64,000 bases of DNA from Antitrichia curtipendula (GCA_951230915.1 OX579638.1:15952696-16016695), one strand, 5' to 3'. Positions 23,581 to 36,400 are shown, numbered from the stretch's first letter. Notes: generated by a model not told the origin, from the letters alone. Made by a program: numbers and translations.

Positions 23581-26434
23581 TCAAATTCTCTCATTGTAGT
23601 ATTATTGACTTTTCTAAAGAAGAAGATGCTTTATCTACAGATCACCCTTGTAGTGTATTTTGACCATTTATTGTTATTTACTCTTGTTATGAATTTTAGC
23701 TATAAAAATAATATTAAAAAAAATAAAACTAACATCAATCCAAAAAATGTAGAGAAATCCATGATTTGCCAAGTTTTGGATAAACTTTGCTAATCCCTGA
23801 ATGATGTTGAGGCCGAAAAGTGGTCAATGGATGACTTCATTGTTCACTATCAAAACAAATAATGCACCTATTGGGCCAATAATTAGAGTAGTTTGGTGAC
23901 TACCTTGGGCTTCTTTTAGGATTTGAGGTTAACCCTAAAGCACTCTAACGTCTGATTTTTGGGCAATGGATAGATTTAAACTTTGGTTCTTTCTCATACC
24001 GCTTGGATGAAAGTCATACTAATTTGTGGAGATACTTTATCTAGTTGTTGTTCTATCTAAAAGTTGGATTTAGTATTACTAGAGTACATGTTTTTCTATA
24101 ATTATAAATGTGAAAGAATGTCAAGTGGTTGACCAAGTCAAAATTGCATTGACTCTAATTCAAAACAAGATTTGCAAAAATGAGGACACAGATATAAAAA
24201 ACACAAAAATTCAAAAATTCACCATGTCAAGACAATCTCATTTCAAATGCATTCCAACATATTTCACTCAAAAAATGGTAATATTTTGCTAGTAAATGAA
24301 TTTAGAATTTTTTTTGAAGTTTCTCTTTCAAAATATATTTAAAAAAAAAATATTGGTGATAGCATTGGTGAATCCAACTGTACGGATGAATTTTGCTACT
24401 CAAAATCTACAACTTTTATTTGTATATGAATTCCAAAATATTCTTCCAAATAGTACTTCACGTTGATTTTTCCGAAATCGTCAGTTCTGGAGAAGACTCT
24501 GGATGTTTCGGGGGGGCAAGGGTCACGGGCATTATTGAAGGGCCAATGTGATGGATGAAAGTGATGAATGAATGCCCCAAATATGGATGATTACTTGTTC
24601 TGTCCGTCCCGTCCTGACTGTAAGTTGCAGCGTTCCGCGAGGAGGGGGGTCAGTGCATGTCCCACCAACCACCAGCAAACAGATAGGAATCCCTGGCTGT
24701 AACGAACTGAACCTTCCCTGACCAGACTTGCCTGTTGTTTCCCCCCCAATTCAATTCGGTGCCGCTCTAGGGCCCCTTACACATAGGAACACAAAAATAA
24801 TAATAAAATAATTAAAATAATTAAAATCTCTTATGATTGGTGCAGACAGACAGACAGGCAGGCAGAATCCCTCTAGTAACATGCACCTTGTGACTGACTC
24901 ATACCATTTTATTTTTTAAATAAAAAAATGAGGATGAAAAAAACATCGAGGCACCTCCCTCCCTTGTGATTGGTTGGGTTTGGTGCCATTAGCTCTACTA
25001 CTTAAGAGCTCCGAAATCTACATTTTTTGAACTTTTTTTCTATTTTACAACTGCTTGTACGGGGCTGTATTGATACCATTGATCAAGGGAGTGTGACACT
25101 AATCATAGAGCTCTGACAGGGGCTACCAATATTTTTAACACTTGGAAGTTGAGTGTGGGATTGGGCTTTCTATTTCTTTCCAGTTCCTTATTTCTCTATA
25201 ATATATTAATTTGAGTGGGGGAAATGTTGAACCATATTTTATTTGGTCTGATAAAAATAAATGTAAACATATGATTCAATTGGGTTCCAGCGACTGACGG
25301 AGAGTGGCGGATGTTTCTTATTAATAGTTCACTGCTTGAATAGGTTTTGAATATTCTTTTTTCCTTTTAACTTTTTTTTAATAAAAGCAATAGAATTTAA
25401 TTGCAAAACAAAAATAACATTCTCTTTCCAATGGATAACAGGGTTCGTTCCACCAAGTGACAAGGACGTTGCTTAAGGGAAATACGCAATGTATACTATA
25501 AATATCGCGGATATTTCAAGTCCAGCTGTCAGTCAGTCACTCAAATATCAGTATGATGCAGTAAAACCTTCATTCCGTTGGCAAGCCGCCATGGGAGCAA
25601 TGATAATCATCGATCGTGGTGGAAAATCAATTGGCATCATGTCAGGATGGGTAGTTCCGCAGTTATTTATATCATTTTTGATAGTATTTCACACGTATGG
25701 AAATTTACATTTCACTGCGACAATGCCATTCGGTGAAACACGGGGAAGTTTAATTATAGCAGTAATTTAAAACAAGTAACTTAAGTTAAGATTTAAAATG
25801 TAAATGAGTGAATACAGAGTAAGTCTTTTCTCAGGCAGGCAATCAGTAACTGGACTGTAGGGTTGGGTTCACGAGTAAGTTAATGAGACGGAATTCAGTC
25901 AGTCCAATACAAGAGCGAAATAAAAACTGGAAAAAAAGAGTAATTTCGGGTCTGCTGGTCATCAATGACGGACGGAGGAACTGCATGGTAACTTTTACTG
26001 TAACTTACTAGTGACAGTAGTAAAAGGAGAGCAAAAGTAACTTCGGTTATTAAGGCTGGCTCTGGTGTAAGTGATTTTACTGCCAGTCCGTGCCATTCCG
26101 TGCCATTCCGTGTGGAAGTTACTACTTTGAGGAAATTTAGTGACGTGGACTTTGCAAGGAATGACAGATGGTAAAACCTAGCAGAGGGTAAGTAAAGGCT
26201 ACATGAATTCACCACTTCAGTTCAGTTCAGACATCAGACAATGTGGGAGGATGGACTGGCCCCCACTTACAGTAAGTTACTGCCCCCCGCGTTTTACCCC
26301 GTGGGAAAACACTCCGTCACTGGGAATTTGGATTTGCCCGCACACACGATGAAATTTGCAAATTCTGAACTCACATGTGGAATCACTCAGAGGCCGCAAA
26401 GGAGCTTGGACGAAGAGGCGAAGGAATAAAAAAA

Positions 26435-26653
26435 TTAACCCTTACACATCGACAAGGACGTTTTGACGAAGAATCTTTCCTTGTAGGACGAAAGTGCAAC
26501 TATTCATCCTTGGTATTAGGGGGTGAAAAGGGGAGATCTTCTAAGAGTATTTTGACTTCTAATGAGTATATTTGGCTTATTCAAAGTAGATGATGTCACA
26601 GGGTATTGAAACGTATGATTTTTATGACCACCAGTTCGTCCTTCAAGGATTAA
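26435..26653. mobile_element. About 220-bp TTAA-flanked MITE, copy 1
   Basis: TTAA then CCCTTACACATCG at the left, CCTTCAAGGA then TTAA at the right. The interior shares 'gtgcaactattcatcctt', 'gatgatgtca' and 'gaccaccag' words with the copies at 28360-28589 and, inverted, at 27756-27980. Non-coding. Confidence 0.65.
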
Positions 26654-27381
26654 GGCGGCACATAATAGGAAAGGGGGACTTTTAATTTTAGGTAGCAGCA
26701 CCCATAACCATAAATTTAAGGGATTTGGGACATGATGTCTATTAATAGACAACAACAAAAATATTGGACCGTACTAGCAAGAGTAAAATAATTTTTGTGT
26801 TCTTTTACATGTGTGAGTAGGAGTTGTGAATTTTTAAAGATACAACTTAAAATGCACCTCATACCAACACTAGGATTTGATACTCAAATGTATTGCATCC
26901 TTATTATCACATTTATTCACTTCCCATGATTTTCCATGATTTTAGAGGAGATGGTCATAGATATAGTGAGGATTATGAGTGTTGCTGCCTTGTCTTTGGT
27001 CGGAGGCAATAAAAAGGGGGTCAATCTTCCTTGGTCCTTATTATTGCGGGGCTTGCAAGACACAAAGGATGAATGCTAAGACTTTGTGATCAATTTGGAT
27101 TTTGACAAGGGGGGACATATTTATGGTACAACTCCGCACTAAAGTACCGAAATTGAATTTTTACATGAGATTTTTGAAAAAACACTTGTTGTCTTAAACC
27201 AATCATGAGATGTCATGTGGGCACTTTTGAAATATATTACTTAACTTATATCAAATTTGATATTCATTTAGGATAACTAAATCCTTTGCACACTTTGAAG
27301 TCCATAATTTAAATTATTGAGTGCTTTAGGGCAAATTTTTGTCCAAATAATCTGTCATTCATTTAAAGTAATGCTCAAATC
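26654..27381. other. Intergenic, nothing recognised
   Basis: AT-rich sequence with no credible frame or repeat boundary beyond the elements listed on both sides. Confidence 0.4.
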
Positions 27382-27725
27382 TTTTACCCCCCTAAAGTCC
27401 CCTTGTCCTAAGGGGGGCAAAATGGATTTTAGACATGCTACTATGGTCTCAATTTTCGTTGTGATTTTTATAAACTTTCTTTTGAAGATAGGAGAACATA
27501 TCAACTTTTTTAGGAATATAATTTTTATGTTAGTCGGTGATCAAAAGCAATAGCTATACCACCCTAAATCCAAAATCAGGTTTGTCACTCAACACCGAAA
27601 AATTCACAAAAAGTCAAAATAAAATTTTCAATTTTTTTTCATAGAAAATACTTTTGTATACATTAAAAAAACAATTCATTCTATTTGGACTAGTGATGAG
27701 AAAGTAATGGACAATCTTGTAACTA
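27382..27725 (-). mobile_element. Family B TTAA element, inverted terminal fragment
   Basis: Begins TTACCCCCCTAAAGTCCCC and continues as the reverse complement of the right end of the element at 17130-18057 ('aaaatggatttta', and later 'tcattctatttggactagtgatgag'). Only about 340 bp is present; the rest is missing or unrecognisable. Confidence 0.5.
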
Positions 27726-27755
27726 AAGGATGGACTAGTGACTTGCAACTAGAGG

Positions 27756-27980
27756 TTAACACTTAAAGGATGGACTAGTGACCATGGAAATCATCCTCTG
27801 GTTATTGTATGAGTCATTTGTTTAAAGAATTGCAAAAGCCTCATTGGAAGTCAAACTACTTTAGAAGAAATTTCTTTTTGACAACAAAATTTCAAGGATG
27901 AATAGTTGCATTTTTGTCCTATTAGAAGGATTTTGTCATTCATCGGATGCCAAACATCCTCCTTGATGTTTAAGGGCTAA
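27756..27980 (-). mobile_element. About 220-bp TTAA-flanked MITE, copy 3 (inverted)
   Basis: Left flank TTAA then CACTTAAAGGATGG; right end GATGTTTAAGGG then CTAA, a one-base departure from TTAA. The interior is the reverse complement of the copies at 26435 and 28360, including 'aaggatgaatagttgca'. The first 13 bases after the left end repeat a phrase just upstream (27725-27740), a small duplication. Confidence 0.6.
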
Positions 27981-28359
27981 AAACAAAATTCAAAGTGTAA
28001 AAGAAAGGATTATAAAAAAATCTTATTAGGGATTCCTTTGGTTCACAAGACCATTTTTTCTATCAATAGAATTGTCCATGTGTTTCAAAAACAAACAAAC
28101 ATCAATGATATTCAATTTGATGGTAATGAAGGAAATAACATACTTATACAAGGATATAAATAAAAATGTAGAAAGTGTTTATAATTTTTAAAGATTAACA
28201 AATATTGCAAAGCTAAGGAATAATCTCAAAGTCAAACATTAAATACTCTCATAGTTTTTTATTTTCAATGTTGTTCAACTCATCTAAGAAAATACGATTC
28301 TTCTTTGTTTTCATATTGGAATATTTGGTGATTGTTAAAATTTCAAGTTTTGTATCCCT

Positions 28360-28589
28360 TTAACCCTTAAACGTCGAGGCGGACGTTTGGCGTCCGATGA
28401 ATGACAAGAGAATCTCCTGTGTAGGACAGAAGTGCAACTATTCATCTTTCAAATTTTGTGTGGAAAAGGAAGATCATGAATAGTAGTTTGACCTCCAATG
28501 AGCACTTTTGGTTTTTTCAAAGAAGATGATGTCATCTGATGTCAAAATGGATGATTTCCACGGTCACCAGCCCGGCGTTCAAGGGTTAA
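28360..28589. mobile_element. About 220-bp TTAA-flanked MITE, copy 2 (best TIRs)
   Basis: TTAA then CCCTTAAACGTCGAGGCGG at the left; the right end, CCGGCGTTCAAGGG then TTAA, is its inverted counterpart with a few mismatches. Length between the TTAAs is 222 bp. It shares its interior with the copies at 26435 and 27756. Non-coding and slightly GC-richer than the surroundings. Confidence 0.7.
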
Positions 28590-28675
28590 AAAAAACACCT
28601 CAAAGGCTTTAAAAATATACAAAATACTACTTTTGAACTTTTTCTCTTAATTTATCTTTATTTGAGTACAAGGAG

Positions 28676-28738
28676 TATATCATACTATAATGAATATAAT
28701 GATTGTCTTAGATACTATATTCATTATAGTATGATATA
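28676..28738. repeat. Perfect 23-bp inverted repeat with a 17-nt loop
   Basis: The arm 28676-28698 (TATATCATACTATAATGAAT...) is exactly complementary to 28716-28738. A perfect short hairpin just left of the larger foldback at 28768. Confidence 0.8.
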
Positions 28739-28767
28739 GGTTTAGTAAGAGCTCAAGTCAAAAGCAA

Positions 28768-29126
28768 GAATTGTGTAGTAGAATTTCAAACCTCATTTAG
28801 GCAATTTAGAATTATTTTTTGCTTAAAAACTTTGGAATGTTTAAATGTGAAAAATCAAGCAAACTTTCATCTCCAAAAACCCGTTTAAGATTTTGAGCCT
28901 CTAATCAAAGTCATGGACAAAGTTGAATAGGGGGTGGAAAGGACATTTTTCAAACCCCCTCTTTGAATTTTGTCCATAGCTTTGGGGGGAAGGCTAAAAA
29001 TCACAAACGGATTTTTGGAGGTGAAAGTTAGCTTGATTTATCAACATTTTTTAGCTTAAATTTTTTTGTAAAAAGTTATTCTACTATGCCAAAATGAGGT
29101 CTAAAATTCTACACTCATTGTAATTC
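28768..29126. repeat. Long foldback (arms about 165 bp), copy 1
   Basis: The left arm (about 28768-28930) and right arm (about 28955-29126) are inverted copies with scattered mismatches; for example 'ctccaaaaacccgttt' on the left pairs with 'aaacggatttttggag' on the right, and 'gtagaatttcaaacctcattt' pairs with 'aaatgaggtctaaaattctac'-type sequence. A related foldback is at 59054-59427. Transcripts would form a long imperfect hairpin. No coding content. Confidence 0.75.
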
Positions 29127-30360
29127 ATGTGTTTTTAACAAAGAGCAATCGAGTTCTAATTTTCAAATTATCCCATGTCTTTTGAGAATTTATGATGGAC
29201 AATGGATTTCACTATAAAAACGACCTATCTACCCATCATTCTCACTAAATGTGAATGAATCAATTCCTTTGTTTTTCCATTAAATTTTTTCTTAAAATTA
29301 GATGGTCAAATGATGATTTGGAATTTGACTCAAAGGATTTTCTAGATTTTTGGCAAGTCATTTTTCCATATATATGTAGATTTGACTATCTTGTCTTAGA
29401 AATAGCAAAAACATTTGAGGATTTGAAAATAAATAAATTTAAACAGAACCTACTATTTAAGGATAGTATCTCCATGGCTCTATGCTTCTTGGTCAGCAAG
29501 TGCTTGCCGGTGGTTGTCCCCTATTGTAAATTTGAATCTGCACTTGTTGCTCCTTCCTTGTAGAATTCTTTACCCATTCAAGCATCCTTTATGAAAGTCA
29601 ATGAGATTTAGCATGCCCGTATTGCTCCCTCTCTATTTTCTAAAAAATGGTCGTAACATGTCAACTATGAGTTAGATTTGAAAATAAATTGCATATTTGC
29701 AAAGCTTTTGAGACATTCAATCACCACAAAAAGCTTCAAAATTCATGCCAAAAATTGAGACCATAGGTTCCTTGCCCAAACCTTCAAAAGTCCCATGAAG
29801 GGATTGTTCGAACTCTGGGGTTTAATTTTGCTCTTGTGAATCTCCATACTCTCAAGAAGAGTTTTGTCTAGATACCTAGTTGGCAATACATATTTTAGAT
29901 CTCAACCAATTAGAATACACATATTTGATTATAAAATAATATTTTTATTAGTATAATATTTCATAATTTTTTTTTATCATTTGTTTGTGACCTAAGGGGT
30001 TAAGAATGTTATGTTTTTCTATACTAATTTTTTTTGGAAAATAGTGGATGAAATTGCCAAAAATTTCTTCAAATTCCAAAGTTTGCCAAATTTGGATATA
30101 CATTGTAAATTTTATAGAACATTATATAAGAACATGTATAATTGATAGATGGATGTGAAAAAATAAATGATTAATTTTAGACACACCCACAGTCCAATGT
30201 GCATGTTGCAATATGAATTATATATATAATAATAAAGCATCCATTTTAACAATTGATAATTAAATTGGGGAGGTTCAACTTCTTAAACTATTTTTAGTAA
30301 GTTTTTCTAGAAAGACAAATGGAATTGGCATCTAACCCAATTGATTTTTTTCAAAGAGCC
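29127..30360. other. AT-rich intergenic DNA with a possible TTAA-element end
   Basis: About 29640-29825 resembles the right end of family B elements ('ccataggttccttgcccaaa' and a terminus near CTCTGGGGTTTAA). A 102-codon frame at 29255-29563 has no recognisable motif. No gene. Confidence 0.4.
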
Positions 30361-30820
30361 TCAGAGAGGCTTCACATTATAGCCGACCAAGTCGAGAGGC
30401 CGTGGGATTGAGTGGCCAAACTTTGTTGAGAGTCCAAAGAAATGAGCAATAAATAGGCAATAAAATATAGGAATTGGAGCCTTCGGCCGACCATAGTGTG
30501 AAGCCTCCAAAGGCCAAGCCCGAAGTTCAAACTCTTAGCAATAAACTCCCACCTACCAATATAATGGTTGAGATCTTGTCATATGTTGATGGACTCTTGG
30601 CCATAGTTTGGGTCTCTATTTTTACTCAATCCAAACTTCTTTTGAGAATCTATCGTCATATAAGCAATTTATTGCCATGTAGGTAGTTGAAGGGTGGTAG
30701 CCTTTGGACTTGTGCCTTCTAATGTAAAGGGTCAAGAAGCCGAACTTTTGGTTTCTTGAAATTTGATTGGTGGAAACCTACGGCCTCTTGACCTTTGGCC
30801 ATAGTGTGAAGTGGCCCTGA
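30361..30820. mobile_element. Harbinger (Tourist-like) MITE, copy 1
   Basis: The element is 30364-30817 (454 bp). Termini: GAGAGGCTTCACATTATAGCC at the left against the complement of GGCCATAGTGTGAAGTGGCCC at the right. The left half matches the left end of the 3.7-kb Harbinger element at 60273 and the right half matches its right end (63420-63963 without the 318-bp insert). The flanking trinucleotides TCA and TGA do not match, so the target duplication has been altered or the ends are slightly misplaced. Confidence 0.75.
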
Positions 30821-32500
30821 GTGCCTTATGAGTGGACCTCTGCCCTTGCTTCCCAACAAACATACAGAAACCATGGGCCGGACCAAAGAATTGATATGGT
30901 TGTTATTTATGGGTGACTTTATATCAGTGGGGGGCACTACATAAACAATAAAGACAGTATTTGGAAAACTTTTTGTGACAGGATGGATCCCATCATGACT
31001 GACTGACCCTCATGGCACTCAGTTGGTCCCTCAATGGCCCATCAGCTTCACTTTTTTGTCAGAATTTCAAGTTAAGAGGCCCCATCAGCAATTTTTAACT
31101 TAATCCGCCTGCACAGAGAAAACGTAACTAATTCCATGGCAACTGAAGTTGAGTATCTCAACAACAGAATCCGTAGTCACCAGTGTTTCACAAGTGTTTG
31201 GGAAAAAATGGCGGCGGCAAGTTCAAAGTCAGCCGGTGAAATTCAGTTGGGAAAATCCGTTTGCAATTTGAAAACATCCACAGAAAAACCCAGAGAAAAT
31301 ATCTATAAACTTTTCTACAAAGAATAAAAAATAGAAGGAAGAACCGGACTCAGTACTTGATAAATTAGTTCAATATGATTGTTAAAGAAAAATAGCTGGT
31401 AAAACTCAAAAAATATCCAAAACATTGATCTATATAGAAATCATTGGTTGTTCAAGTCTATCTCTTTTGAGAAGATAGTAATAGAATGTCATCTACTCAT
31501 TGAAGTGAGTGAATTTTTATTCCCCTTGAATATATGTATTTTCATTACCCTTCCTTAATCAAGGATTAACAACCGTATCCCATATATTTCATACTAAAAT
31601 CCATATTATATATATCAAATTTGTATATATTTTGTATATATTCCACATATCATATCCATATCACAATTTCTTTTGGCTTTGGGTGGATAGGTGAATTAAG
31701 TGTTTTATTTAATTTTATTCAAATTCAGTTGGGGGTTATGAAGGGGACCTCTTTTTTCAGGGGCTAGTGTTAGGGATCTGGATTTAGGGTCAAGTTGTAA
31801 CTTCATTTGTGGCCCCCTTGCTGCTCCAAACCCTTACCAGTAGTGTGTCAAATTTTTGTCATCATTTTCCCTTGCACACACACGATGCCTTGGAACATAG
31901 AAGATCAGTTTAAGGGACCGTTACCTTACATCATTTCTGTCTAAAAGAGGAAGAAGACAGATGATGCTCAGGAGTTCTACAGATAATTTGTTGACCAACA
32001 ATGATAATAACTCCCATCAGTTTTTGTTTTTTTGCAAAATAGTACCAGATTGCACCAAAAAAAATTGGGACTAAAAAATGGCAAAAAATTCTGAATTTTT
32101 TTGTGTGAAAATTTCAAACTAAAAAAATTATATTGGATGAAATTATTGCATTGTGGATGAAAACAAAATTATGGACATGTGATATGCCCTAATGTGATGT
32201 TTTCTATCCAGTATGTGAGTGAATGTTGAAATTTGAAACACCACTATAACATTTTATATCTCTACTTTGGCACTTCATAAAAAATGAAATAAAAAGCCCT
32301 GACTCCATACTAATTCTTCTTCATACTATTAAGTAAGTGGATATGTCTGATGCATGTGCACATGCCATGCACTCATGCATGATTCTTTTGGGGGCCCCTC
32401 CTCTAAGTTAGTCCTGTTGTACCGGTTCCAACACCCCTAAACCTATGGAAAACATTAAAATAATAATACAGAGTCAGCCAAACGAAAAAACAAAAGGATG
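30821..32500. other. Intergenic, no gene recognised
   Basis: Contains a 63-codon frame at 31136-31327 with a GC-richer segment around 'atggcggcggcaag', but no family is recognised and there is no clear gene context. The remainder is AT-rich with no clear repeat boundary. Confidence 0.4.
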
Positions 32501-32551
32501 ACACGACCTCCGGTTCCCACGTTCCCGAAGCTCTCAGGTTGTGTTCCCCTG

Positions 32552-32559
32552 TGACGTCA
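32552..32559. promoter_or_regulatory. Palindromic TGACGTCA (CRE/bZIP-type) site
   Basis: A perfect 8-bp palindrome inside the 10-bp palindrome GTGACGTCAC, at the start of the GC-rich region upstream of CYP40 and about 925 bp from its ATG. Plant bZIP factors bind ACGT cores of this kind; use here is inferred. Confidence 0.3.
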
Positions 32560-32646
32560 CCTGGGCCGTTCCAGCTTCTGGTGCCTACCGACCTGCCCCC
32601 TCACCCAACGATGACGCACCGGGACGTCCTCTCGAACCAAGGGTCA

Positions 32647-32754
32647 CGAACGACAGCGTGCTCCCGTTCATCCAGGCGACGATCGCGGGACGAACGATGG
32701 CGAACGACAACGTGGTCTCGTTCATCCAGAAGACGATTCTAGAACGAACGTCGT
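32647..32754 (+). repeat. Two 54-bp direct repeats in the CYP40 upstream region
   Basis: The unit starting CGAACGACAGCGTG (32647) recurs as CGAACGACAACGTG (32701) with the same downstream words CGTTCATCCAG and GACGAT. Period 54 bp, two units. An open frame reads through it with the repeated peptide FIQ, but no gene is recognised. The second unit holds a partial heat-shock-like TTCTAGAA (32737-32744). Confidence 0.65.
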
Positions 32755-33235
32755 CATGAGGTCGTCATTCCAGGCGAAACGGTCTTCCTCCCTGCACCCT
32801 TCCTCGGCACAGGCAGGGCTGTTCAGTTTGCGTTTTTTTATTTTAATTTAATTTTAATATTTGTTGATTTTCGAGGCATTTTTTTTTGTCGTGTTTAGTT
32901 TGTTTCTGGTAATGTGGCTGGTCATTCTAGCTGCATCTGCCGGCTTAGAAGGTTCAGGGAGCTGGACGGAGCGGGTAGGATTGGTCGAGAGTCTTCCATA
33001 GGGCCGCGGGGGTGGCGCTGTTGGCGGCGGTTATAATTTTGCGAGTGAATTCCTTTTTTTTATGAGCAAGTAGAAACCGGTTTAGATTCACGCACGCAAC
33101 GCTTGAGTGCTGTTTTGAGTTCTTCCCTTGTAGTGTCGAAGCTCATCAGAGCTTGACGAAGCTTGGTCTTAGAGCTTCACTTAGCCAGTTTATTCGGGAG
33201 CTCGTGGTCTCGTGTGACGAACGGGAGCTTCTTGG

Positions 33236-33253
33236 TTCTAGAAGATTCCAGAA
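33236..33253. promoter_or_regulatory. Perfect four-unit heat-shock element upstream of CYP40
   Basis: Reads TTCTAGAAGATTCCAGAA: four alternating TTC/GAA blocks, each separated by two bases, the consensus for trimeric heat-shock factor binding. It lies 230 bp before the CYP40 start codon, in the promoter or 5' UTR depending on the unknown transcription start. CYP40 is an Hsp90 co-chaperone, a class often under heat-shock control, so site and gene agree. Confidence 0.7.
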
Positions 33254-33482
33254 CCCTAGTTTGTGGAGTATTGTGAAGTGGAAGCGGTTCATTTCGTTTT
33301 CCGTGTTTGGAATTGGAGTGGGAGGGAAGCCTTTGAGGGAGAAGCAGTGTAGTTTTCTCATTTTCTTTGTCGTTTTTTTTTTGTTGTGGTCGTGGAGGGG
33401 TGATTAATTTATTAAGAGCTGGAGGGAGTAGTTTTGGTTTCTTGCGTTGGAGGTGGTGTGAGTCGATCTTGGTTTAGAAGCC

Positions 33483-36400
33483 ATGGGTAGTGCCGACGCA
33501 GCAGCACCAGCAGCAGCCATGGAGTCGAAGAACAACCCGAAGGTTTTCTTTGACGTCAGTATAGGCGGCGATATGGAAGGCCGGATCGTGGTCGAGCTTT
33601 TTGCGGACGTTGTGCCTAGAACCGCCGAGAATTTTCGCACGCTTTGCACGGGCGAGAAAGGCATTGGGCAAGTCACCGGACGGCCGCTGCATTTTAAAGT
33701 ATGGCAACAATTTTTCCAGCTCCTGTTTTGTTCATCGCATGCATGGATCTCGTGTCGGCGTTTTCAATGGTTGTCAATGCTCATTGGATTATAGTGTTTC
33801 CGTTGTTGTGAATCTCGTGTAGTTGGAGCTCTGAAAATGGAAATTAATTAGAGATGACCTCGGTCGTTTTGACGCGGGGTGGTGTTTGATGATTACCACG
33901 CCGTCATTTATTCTGCGGAAAATGCTGGCACTAATGCTGGATCTTCCCGTTTTCTAGTCGCCGCAAACCCTGTGTAGGAGCTATTGAAAATTTCTGGTTG
34001 TCTTTGAGAGAACTCACATTACCTCTCAAGTATTGTCATAAAAGTGAGGGAATAGGTGTCACTGGAAGTAAGGTGACTTCAAGGAGGTTGGTCTCTATGG
34101 TCAGGTGATGACTTTCTGATAGGTTTTAGTCTTCCTATTAAGCTGGTCTTTGTAAGATTGTTAAAGTCTTGTCTTAAAGGTCTTAGAATTGGAATGGTCA
34201 TTCTCGTCACTGATGAATTAGGCAGACATGCTCTGGTAGATTTTCTGTGCTCGTCTAGGAAATGCTGTCGTGGATGGTTAAAAGTCTTTCATTGTATACA
34301 GGCTTTAGAAGTGTTTGATTCATTATGGATGCACCCGTCTGGCTTCTCATTCCTGTTGACTGACCAGTTTTTAATCCTGTATTATGTACTGGATGCTCTC
34401 CTTCCAACAGGGCACTATTTTTCATAGAGTTATAAAAGGCTTCATGATCCAAGGCGGAGATTTCGAGAACAGTAATGGGACTGGTGGCGAGTCCATCTAC
34501 GGGAAGAATTTTGAGGACGAGAATTTCCAAACGAAGCATGAACGGAAGGGTATGCTATCCATGGCGAACGCTGGGCCAAATACTAATGGATCCCAGTTTT
34601 TCATTACAACTAATCGAACTCCGCACCTCGATGGGAAGCATGTTGTGTTCGGTAAAATATTGAAGGGTATGGGAGTCGTGCGCTCCATTGAGCACCAGCC
34701 AGTCGACAGTGCATCCAATCTACCCTTACTTGATGTGCGCATCGAGGACTGCGGCGAGCTGCCTGAAGGCGCTGATGATGGCGTCGTGGGTATGCGCTTG
34801 TGTTTCTTGAATACTCTCCATTCTGCTTATAAACTGTTTCGTTCGCGTGTTTTCAGCTAGTACGCGCTGGACTTCCTGTTGAATCTCTTATAGTCGGTTG
34901 CTCATATATTAATTTTCGAGGTGGTCGTGCTTATTCGGAAGCGAGATTCTTTTTTTTAATCCTGTAACTGTAAGTTCTATAGAAATTTGCAGTGACTGAC
35001 GATGTACATTCCAGGATTCACACAAGACGGGGATAAATATCCGGATTGGCCCTCAGACTTGGACACGCAGCCAGCTGATGCAGCTTATTGGGAGGTAGCA
35101 GTTGATTCTGCCCGCGGCTATGGCAATGAGTATTTTAAGGTGATTACAGAACTTCATTGTTCTAACATGAATCCGGTTATCCCTTCTTTAGCCTTACCTG
35201 AGTAGCGTCTTCAGTTCCTTCCTCTGACCATTTTTTTTTGCTGTTGGAGATCGTGTTTTTGTGGGTGTGCTTGAAGCATTGCTAATTTTGTTTGCATCTT
35301 TCCAAACAGAAAGGAGATTACAAGACCGCACTAAGGAAGTATAGAAAGGCTCTACGGTACCTGGATGTTTGCTGGGAGAAAGAGGAGATCGATGAATGTA
35401 GGTTGCTGAGTTTTTGCAGAGATGGCATTTCTTAAGTTTCGTAGTGGAAGTCCTTTTGGGGGACAGGTGACTTGGTTTTAGTCTCCTGGCTGACACTATA
35501 ATGTCTGAGGTTTTGTGCAGCAAGAAGCAATTCGCTACGCAAGATGAAGTCACTGATATTGACGAATAGTGCTGTGAGAATACCTTCAGACCTTTCATCT
35601 TAAATATTTGACGATGCTATTTCCAAGATTTATTAGACCGACAGCTTTTTAAAGCTGCAAATGGTGTGACGGCAAGATGTAGTAGTCGTTTGTTTACACA
35701 ACCAAGATTAAGGGTATGTTTTTGCGGTTCTTGATGTGGTTTATGGTTCTGGTGACAGGCTTGCAAGTTGAAACTTGAAGATCCTCAAGGTGCATTAACT
35801 GACTGTGAATATGCCATGCAAACCGGAGTTGATAATGTCAAAGCACTTTTCCGTCAAGGCCAGGTCAGTTCCTCTCTGTGGAAGAGCATTATTTAGAAGT
35901 TGTGGGCTTCATTTAGAATTCCTGGGATTCGTTGGCCTTAAGCATTACTAGTCCAATAGAAGTTAGATCAGTCATATTATTATGGTGAAGAATTTCCATT
36001 TCTTTAAGCAGCTTTCAATTTTGTCTGTATTGCAGGCTCATTTAGCGATGAGTGACATCGATTCAGCACTGATGAGCTACACTAAAGCCTCAAACATTGA
36101 ACCAAACGACTGTAAGTGAATCCCTTACTCACTGAATTACAGTGTTTAACATGTATGGGGGACAGAATCTTTGACTTGAACTGATTCTTGTCATTTCATG
36201 ACAATAGTTGTCATCTGTTGAGTATCTGCATTGTATTAAGTTTTGGGTTGAAGGTGATTAGACGACATTATTTTGAGAACTTATCCTTCTCCCATCTGTA
36301 GGTTTTGAGATGTGTAAATTGTTGCGAGTGTGCTTGGATGTACTCCTGGGAAATGCTCTTCTTAATGTCGTCTGTTGGGTTTGGTGATTCTGGAGCTTTT

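Noticed and set aside
25895..26215. 106-codon minus-strand frame near a GC-richer stretch
   Set aside because: No recognisable domain, no splice context, and it overlaps other short frames.
33153..33407. 84-codon plus-strand frame just upstream of CYP40
   Set aside because: It lies in the promoter/5' UTR, spans the heat-shock element, has no recognised motif and ends before the CYP40 start. Best read as non-coding leader.
35194..35598. 134-codon minus-strand frame
   Set aside because: It overlaps CYP40 exons 4 and 5 in antisense and has no motif.
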